Assembly: GCF_014203735.1 (NCBI RefSeq)
Contig: NZ_JACHJQ010000002.1
Span: 434,001-498,000, forward strand
Source of the DNA: Actinophytocola algeriensis
Lineage (GTDB): Bacteria; Actinomycetota; Actinomycetes; Mycobacteriales; Pseudonocardiaceae
DNA length: 64,000 nt
Direction: 5' to 3'
Positions 59,957 to 64,000 of this stretch are shown one piece after another. The notes below the pieces were generated by a model that searched no databases, had not been told where the DNA came from, and saw only the letters and a list, made by a program, of their open reading frames with translations. How positions within the stretch are numbered: position 1 is the stretch's first letter; each line of letters begins with the position of its first letter. A program made the translations under genes and the position numbers.

Positions 59957-60909
59957 CGATGAAAGCGATGGCACGGGACGACTACAGCGGCCCGGAGGGA
60001 CTCGAGTTACGCGACATGGACACCCCGGCCCCACGTCAGGGCGAGGTGCTCGTCCGGGTGCGTGCCGCCGGGGTGGACCAGGGCGCGTGGCACGTGCTGA
60101 CCGGTCTCCCCTACGCCGGCCGCCTCGCGTTCGGGCTGCGCAGGCCGAGGGCGAAGGTGGTCGGCATGGACGTCGCGGGCGTCGTCGAGGCGGTCGGCGC
60201 GGGCGTGACCGCGCTCCGGCCGGGTGACGAGGTGTTCGGGATCTGCCGGGGCGCGTTCGCCGAGTACGCGTGCGGGAAGGCGAAGACGCTCCTGGCGAAG
60301 CCGGAGAACCTGACGTTCGAGCAGGCGGCGGCCGTCCCCGTGTCGGCGTGCACGGCGCTCACCGCCCTGCGGGGTGTCGTCGCGGGGCAGCGGGTGCTGG
60401 TGATCGGCGCGGGTGGTGGCGTCGGGTCGTACGCGGTGCAGCTCGCGACGGCGTCCGGGGCGGACGTGACCGGCGTGTGCAGTACGTCCAAAGTGGACTT
60501 CGTGCGGTCGCTGGGTGCCGTGGCGGCGATCGACTACACGAAGGAGCCGCTGACCGGCCAGTACAACATGCTGCTCGACATCGCGGGCAACCGGCCGATC
60601 TCGGTGCTGCGCGCACTGGTCACCCCGCACGGCACGCTCGTGGCCGTCGGCGGCGAGAGCGGCGGCCGCTGGCTCGCGGGCCTGGAGCGGAACCTCGCCA
60701 TGCAGGTCCGCAATCCGTTCACCCGCCAGAAGCTGCGGGCGCCGATCTCGATCGTGCGGCCGGCGGATCTCGCGGAACTGTCCGCACTGCTGGCGGACGG
60801 CAAGATCACGCCGGCCGTCGACCGGACGTACGCGCTCGGCGACCTCCCCGCCGCCATCACGGACCTGCGGGACCGCCGGGTGCGCGGCAAGATCGTCGTG
60901 GTCCCCTAG
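59953..60909 (+). CDS. Zinc-independent MDR oxidoreductase (quinone reductase-like)
   Basis: The product has 318 residues of the medium-chain dehydrogenase/reductase fold. VVGMDVAGVVEAVGAGV and RPGDEVFG mark the GroES-like domain. GAGGGVGSYAVQLA marks the nucleotide-binding Rossmann domain. The zinc-binding Cys and His residues of alcohol dehydrogenases are absent, so it belongs with NADPH:quinone oxidoreductases and enone reductases. The ATG at 59953 overlaps the preceding stop (ATGA). Probably induced through the ArsR-type regulator and used for reduction of reactive carbonyls or quinones; the substrate is inferred. Confidence 0.88.
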   Translation: MTMKAMARDDYSGPEGLELRDMDTPAPRQGEVLVRVRAAGVDQGAWHVLTGLPYAGRLAFGLRRPRAKVVGMDVAGVVEAVGAGVTALRPGDEVFGICRGAFAEYACGKAKTLLAKPENLTFEQAAAVPVSACTALTALRGVVAGQRVLVIGAGGGVGSYAVQLATASGADVTGVCSTSKVDFVRSLGAVAAIDYTKEPLTGQYNMLLDIAGNRPISVLRALVTPHGTLVAVGGESGGRWLAGLERNLAMQVRNPFTRQKLRAPISIVRPADLAELSALLADGKITPAVDRTYALGDLPAAITDLRDRRVRGKIVVVP

Positions 60910-60912
60910 GAC

Positions 60913-61179
60913 TCAGACGACCGTCTCCTCGTCCTCGTCGTCGTCCTCGGTGTCGAGCTTCCACTTCAGCTGGAACTCGACCTCCTCCTCGCCGTCCCCC
61001 CGCTCGTGCTCGATGGAGAACTCGGCGCGCGCCGGAACCCGGAACCGCTCCCCGGCGATCTGGATGCGGAACGAGGTCCCGGTCTCCAGTGCGTCCGCGA
61101 GGCGGCGCAGCTTCGCCACCACGTCGGGCGTCGAGTAGATGCGTTCGACATCCCTCGTCCGATTCCCCTGCTCGGCCAC
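60913..61179 (-). CDS. Amphi-Trp domain protein
   Basis: The GTG at 61179 has GGAGG four bases upstream; the product has 88 residues. The central FRIQIAGERFRVPARAEFSIE and the VEFQLKWKLD that follows form the amphi-Trp pattern of two beta strands ending in a Lys-Trp. The C-terminus is a string of Asp/Glu. These small proteins are widespread in archaea and actinobacteria with no established role. It is convergent with the oxidoreductase gene, three bases apart. Confidence 0.75.
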   Translation of the reverse strand: MAEQGNRTRDVERIYSTPDVVAKLRRLADALETGTSFRIQIAGERFRVPARAEFSIEHERGDGEEEVEFQLKWKLDTEDDDEDEETVV

Positions 61180-61335
61180 GTGACCTCCGTTGTGTTGGCG
61201 CCCTTCGGAAAGCGGGCGCGGATGCGCGCATTCAACCACCCGTTCAGGACGCCGTGGACAGGAGACCGGGTGGCACGCAACACCATTTGCCGGTAGTGTC
61301 CGAATCATCACATTCTGCGATAGAGAGGGCTCATC

Positions 61336-61650
61336 ATGGGCTTGTTCGACGCCGTCCGGGAGAAGGCCGCCGAGTTGCTGTCCGGGGCGACAGACAAGGT
61401 GAGCGAGCTGACCGGGACGGACATCGCCGACGCCCAGCAGAACGCCACCGACGCTGCCTCTGAGTCCGCGCAGAACCTGGGGGACACCGCACAGGGCTAC
61501 GCCGACACGGCGAGCGGTGCCGGCCAGGACCTCGCCGGCACCGCCGCCGACTCGGTCCAGAACGTCACGGACACCGCCGCCGACACGGCGTACGGCACCG
61601 TGGCGGACACACCGGTCGGCGACTACATCGACCCCCGCGGGCAGCAATAA
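61336..61650 (+). CDS. LEA/CsbD-like small stress protein
   Basis: The product has 104 residues of low complexity, rich in Ala, Asp, Thr, Gln and Gly. An amphipathic start (MGLFDAVREKAAELLSGATDKV) precedes about six diffuse 11-residue repeats (D-A--TA-), as in LEA and CsbD-type desiccation or general-stress proteins. Probably disordered until membranes or drying induce helix. It lies alone between the amphi-Trp and peroxidase genes. Family call by composition only. Confidence 0.65.
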   Translation: MGLFDAVREKAAELLSGATDKVSELTGTDIADAQQNATDAASESAQNLGDTAQGYADTASGAGQDLAGTAADSVQNVTDTAADTAYGTVADTPVGDYIDPRGQQ

Positions 61651-61724
61651 ACCAACACCCGATGTATCTCGCGCGTCGCCGGTAACTCCCTTGGTGTGAT
61701 CGATCGGTCACCACTGGGGGATAC

Positions 61725-63377
61725 ATGAGAAAGCACGCGCGTGACAGTTTCTTCGTCGTCGGCGAAGGAGTGCTCGAGTTCGACGCCGCCGGCAGACCGG
61801 GTACGCGAGAGCCACTGACCGGCGAGGAGCTCCGCCGGTTCCGGTTCTCGCGGCTCGGTCCCCAAGGCGAGGGACTCGACGAGGAGACCAGAACAGCACT
61901 GGCCGAGGCCATCACCGCGGCGGGCGACCAGCCGGACGCGGCGGTGCCCGCCGGGTTCACCTACCTCGGCCAGTTCGTGGACCACGACCTGACGATGGAC
62001 CGCACGGAGGCACGGCTCGGCGAGGAGGTCACGCTCGACGAGCTGCTGCAGGGCCGCTCCCCCGCGCTGGACCTCGACTCCCTGTACGGGCGCGGCCCGC
62101 AGGACCGCGACGACCGCGTGTACTACGCGGCCGACGGGGTGTCGCTGAAAGTCGGGACGACGTCGGCGACCACGTTCCCCGACGACCGGGTGAACGTGGA
62201 GCTGGAGGGCTTCGACCTGCCGCGTGCCGGTGGCACCGCGGGCACCCGCGCGGACCGCCGCAAGCCGCTGATCCCGGACCTGCGCAACGACGAGAACCTC
62301 GCGGTGGCGCAGACCCACCTCGCGTTCATCCGCTTCCACAACCGCGTGGTCGAGGAGCTGGCGCTCAAGGGGCTGACCGGGCAGCGGTTGTTCACCGCCG
62401 CGCGCAACGAGGTCGTCCGGCACTACCAGTGGCTGCTGCGCACCGACTTCCTGCCCCGCGTCATCGACCCGGAGATCGTGCGGGACGTGTTCACGTCCGG
62501 GCGCCGGTTCTTCGAGGCCCCTGCCCGCGGCAAGGGCCGGTTCGGGCAGCCGCCGACCATGCCGCTCGAGTTCGCGGTCGCCACGTACCGCCTGGGCCAC
62601 AGCATGGTCCGCGGCGGCTACCAGTGGAACCGGGTGTTCAACTCGGCCGGGCCGGGCGGGCTGTCGACGCTGCTGCAGCTGTTCACGTTCACCGGTGTCG
62701 CGGGCAACTTCGAGCCGGGTGCCGGCCTGCCGGAGCTGGACGACCCGAACTCCGGCACCGTGGACACGTTGCCCACCAACTGGATCGCGGACTTCCGCCG
62801 CCTGTACGACTTCACCGAGGCCGGTCGCCCGGACCTCGCGGCACCCGATGGCGGCGGCAACGTCACGAAGCGGATCGACACGCTGCTCGTCGACCCGCTC
62901 GCGCAACTGCCCGCCGGCACCTTCGGTGGCCGCGGCACGCAGATCCCGCCCGTCCAGCGCAACCTCGCGTTCCGCAACCTGACGCGGGCGGGCATGGTGC
63001 GGCTCGCCACCGGTCAGCAGATGGCGAAGCTGCTCGGCGTGCGACCGCTGACCGCCAAGGAGATCATCGACGGCAACACCGGCGCGGCGCTCACCGGCCT
63101 GTCCGCCGACCAGCGGCAGGCGGTCGCCGCGAACACGCCGCTGTGGTTCTACGTGCTGCGGGAGGCGGAGTTCAACGACGGCGTCCTCGGCGCGGTCGGC
63201 GGCCGGATCACCGCCGAGGTGTTCCACCGCGCCATGGAGGGCAGCCGCACGTCGATCGTCCGCGACCCGTCGTGGCGGCCGACGCTCGGCCCCGACAACC
63301 GGACGTTCCGGATGACCGACCTGCTGCTGTTCGCCTTCGAGGGCAAGGCGGACCTGCTGAACCCGCTGGGTGACTAA
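61725..63377 (+). CDS. Animal-type haem peroxidase
   Basis: The product has 550 residues without a signal peptide. It shows the peroxidase-cyclooxygenase hallmarks: distal His87 in GQFVDHDLTMD, NENLAVAQTHLAFIRFHN-type substrate (here NDENLAVAQTHLAF), a conserved Arg region, and proximal His292 in RLGHSMVRG. Members use hydrogen peroxide to oxidise halides or organic substrates, and bacterial forms are poorly known. Here it appears cytosolic unless exported by an unusual route. The stop overlaps the convergent hydrolase gene by four bases. Family secure; substrate unknown. Confidence 0.88.
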   Translation: MRKHARDSFFVVGEGVLEFDAAGRPGTREPLTGEELRRFRFSRLGPQGEGLDEETRTALAEAITAAGDQPDAAVPAGFTYLGQFVDHDLTMDRTEARLGEEVTLDELLQGRSPALDLDSLYGRGPQDRDDRVYYAADGVSLKVGTTSATTFPDDRVNVELEGFDLPRAGGTAGTRADRRKPLIPDLRNDENLAVAQTHLAFIRFHNRVVEELALKGLTGQRLFTAARNEVVRHYQWLLRTDFLPRVIDPEIVRDVFTSGRRFFEAPARGKGRFGQPPTMPLEFAVATYRLGHSMVRGGYQWNRVFNSAGPGGLSTLLQLFTFTGVAGNFEPGAGLPELDDPNSGTVDTLPTNWIADFRRLYDFTEAGRPDLAAPDGGGNVTKRIDTLLVDPLAQLPAGTFGGRGTQIPPVQRNLAFRNLTRAGMVRLATGQQMAKLLGVRPLTAKEIIDGNTGAALTGLSADQRQAVAANTPLWFYVLREAEFNDGVLGAVGGRITAEVFHRAMEGSRTSIVRDPSWRPTLGPDNRTFRMTDLLLFAFEGKADLLNPLGD

Positions 63378-64000
63378 CGCCAGACCGCCAGGGCGGTGAG
63401 CACGGGGCGGTGGTCCGATGCCTCGGTCGGGAGGACCTTCGAGTACAGCGGAAGACCGTTCGTGAGCACGTAGTCGATGCGGGCGGTGGGTACCGGAGCC
63501 GGGTAGGTGAAGGCGTTCCCACCGTCCCGCAGGTGCGCGGTGAGCGTGGTGATCTCGGGGGCGGTCGGGATCGCGTTCAGGTCACCGGTGAGCACGACCG
63601 GCTCGTCGGAGGCGACCACCGCGTCGGCCACGACCTTCGCCTGCAGCAGGCGGGAGTCGGCGCTGTCGTGCTGCAGGTGCGTGTTCAGCACGCGGACGTG
63701 CACACCACGCACGTTGACGACGGCTTCGAGCAGCCCGCGCTGCTCCTCGGCCGGCTTTCCCTTGGGCAGCAACGTGTTCCGCCACTCCAGGATCGGGTAG
63801 CGGGACAGGATCGCGGTGCCGTACTGGCGGCGCGGCTGCCCGGCCGATGGCGGCTCGAGGTCGAGGTTCGCGCCGTAGACCACGTGCATGCCGAGGCGTG
63901 CCGCCAGTTCCTCGGGCTCGTCGGTCCACCCGCTGCGCTCGCCGTAGTGGCGGTCGACCTCCTGCATGCCGATCACGTCCGCGTGGGTGCGGCGGATCTC
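63374..64000 (-). CDS. Endonuclease/exonuclease/phosphatase (EEP) family hydrolase, 5' partial
   Basis: The frame continues past the window edge, so only the C-terminal 208 residues are seen. IGMQEVDRH carries the metal-binding Glu. LNTHLQHDS, TGDLNAIP (Asp and Asn) and SDHRPVL (catalytic Asp-His) complete the EEP active site. The family includes sphingomyelinases, inositol phosphatases, DNase I-like nucleases and secreted phosphodiesterases; the preserved NTHLQH and RIDYVL segments are typical of secreted or general phosphodiesterase members. The signal peptide, if any, is outside the window. Confidence 0.85.
   Translation of the reverse strand, partial: EIRRTHADVIGMQEVDRHYGERSGWTDEPEELAARLGMHVVYGANLDLEPPSAGQPRRQYGTAILSRYPILEWRNTLLPKGKPAEEQRGLLEAVVNVRGVHVRVLNTHLQHDSADSRLLQAKVVADAVVASDEPVVLTGDLNAIPTAPEITTLTAHLRDGGNAFTYPAPVPTARIDYVLTNGLPLYSKVLPTEASDHRPVLTALAVWR

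Overview
The window is about 64 kb of very GC-rich DNA packed with genes. Codons mostly end in G or C, GTG and TTG starts are frequent, and many neighbours overlap by an ATGA or GTGA. A WhiB protein, a DUF3558 lipoprotein, SARP/BTAD and large ATPase-LuxR regulators, and an iniBAC-like dynamin locus point to a filamentous actinomycete. Pseudonocardiales (Lentzea/Saccharothrix type) is my best inference. No rRNA, tRNA, insertion sequence, prophage or CRISPR array was seen.

Positions 1-25,250 form a polysaccharide-degradation island. It opens with a three-gene operon: GH127 with ricin-type repeats (5' end outside the window), a GH76 mannanase-like enzyme, and GH2 with two AbfB domains. A convergent GH29 fucosidase with a discoidin domain follows. 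Next come an SGNH esterase, a SARP-type regulator, an alpha/beta hydrolase, an EF-hand protein and a VanZ-RDD membrane protein. A LacI-type repressor then faces an operon of GH13 alpha-glucosidase, sugar-binding lipoprotein, two ABC permeases and a secreted GH87 alpha-1,3-glucanase with CBMs, so import and breakdown of an alpha-glucan are encoded together. A near-perfect palindrome lies at the predicted start site of the GH13 promoter. A GH10 xylanase follows. It carries two CGAAA-N-TTTCG palindromes upstream, and the same pair recurs 30 kb away in front of a secreted GH115 xylan alpha-glucuronidase, which suggests a small xylan regulon.

Positions 25,250-34,980 carry regulatory and accessory genes: MerR, a GAF protein, an FHA-winged-helix protein coupled to a soluble Ser/Thr kinase with two seven-bladed WD40 propellers, a DUF1444-like protein, a decayed DUF1232 gene, and a coupled two-gene unit ending in a His-Me-finger nuclease that looks like a toxin or effector.

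Positions 33,973-47,821 form an envelope-stress-like locus. A membrane-anchored Hsp70, a four-helix membrane protein and an aldo/keto reductase are coupled on the minus strand. Divergent from them are a DUF3558 lipoprotein, a Gly-rich protein, an IniB-domain protein with related Asn/Asp-rich repeats, and two dynamin-like GTPases (IniA/IniC type). A SPFH-like lipoprotein, a small coiled-coil membrane protein, a LysR regulator and an IniR-like ATPase-LuxR regulator follow. Between this regulator and a second ATPase-LuxR regulator lies a relatively AT-rich stretch with an unannotated 43-residue secreted peptide gene.

Positions 51,600-64,000 are mixed: SRPBCC protein, HAD hydrolase, P450 with a short meander, methyltransferase, GH115, WhiB, a Thr-rich excalibur-like protein, an ArsR/membrane/MDR-oxidoreductase operon, amphi-Trp and LEA-like proteins, an animal-type haem peroxidase, and an EEP-family hydrolase cut by the window end.
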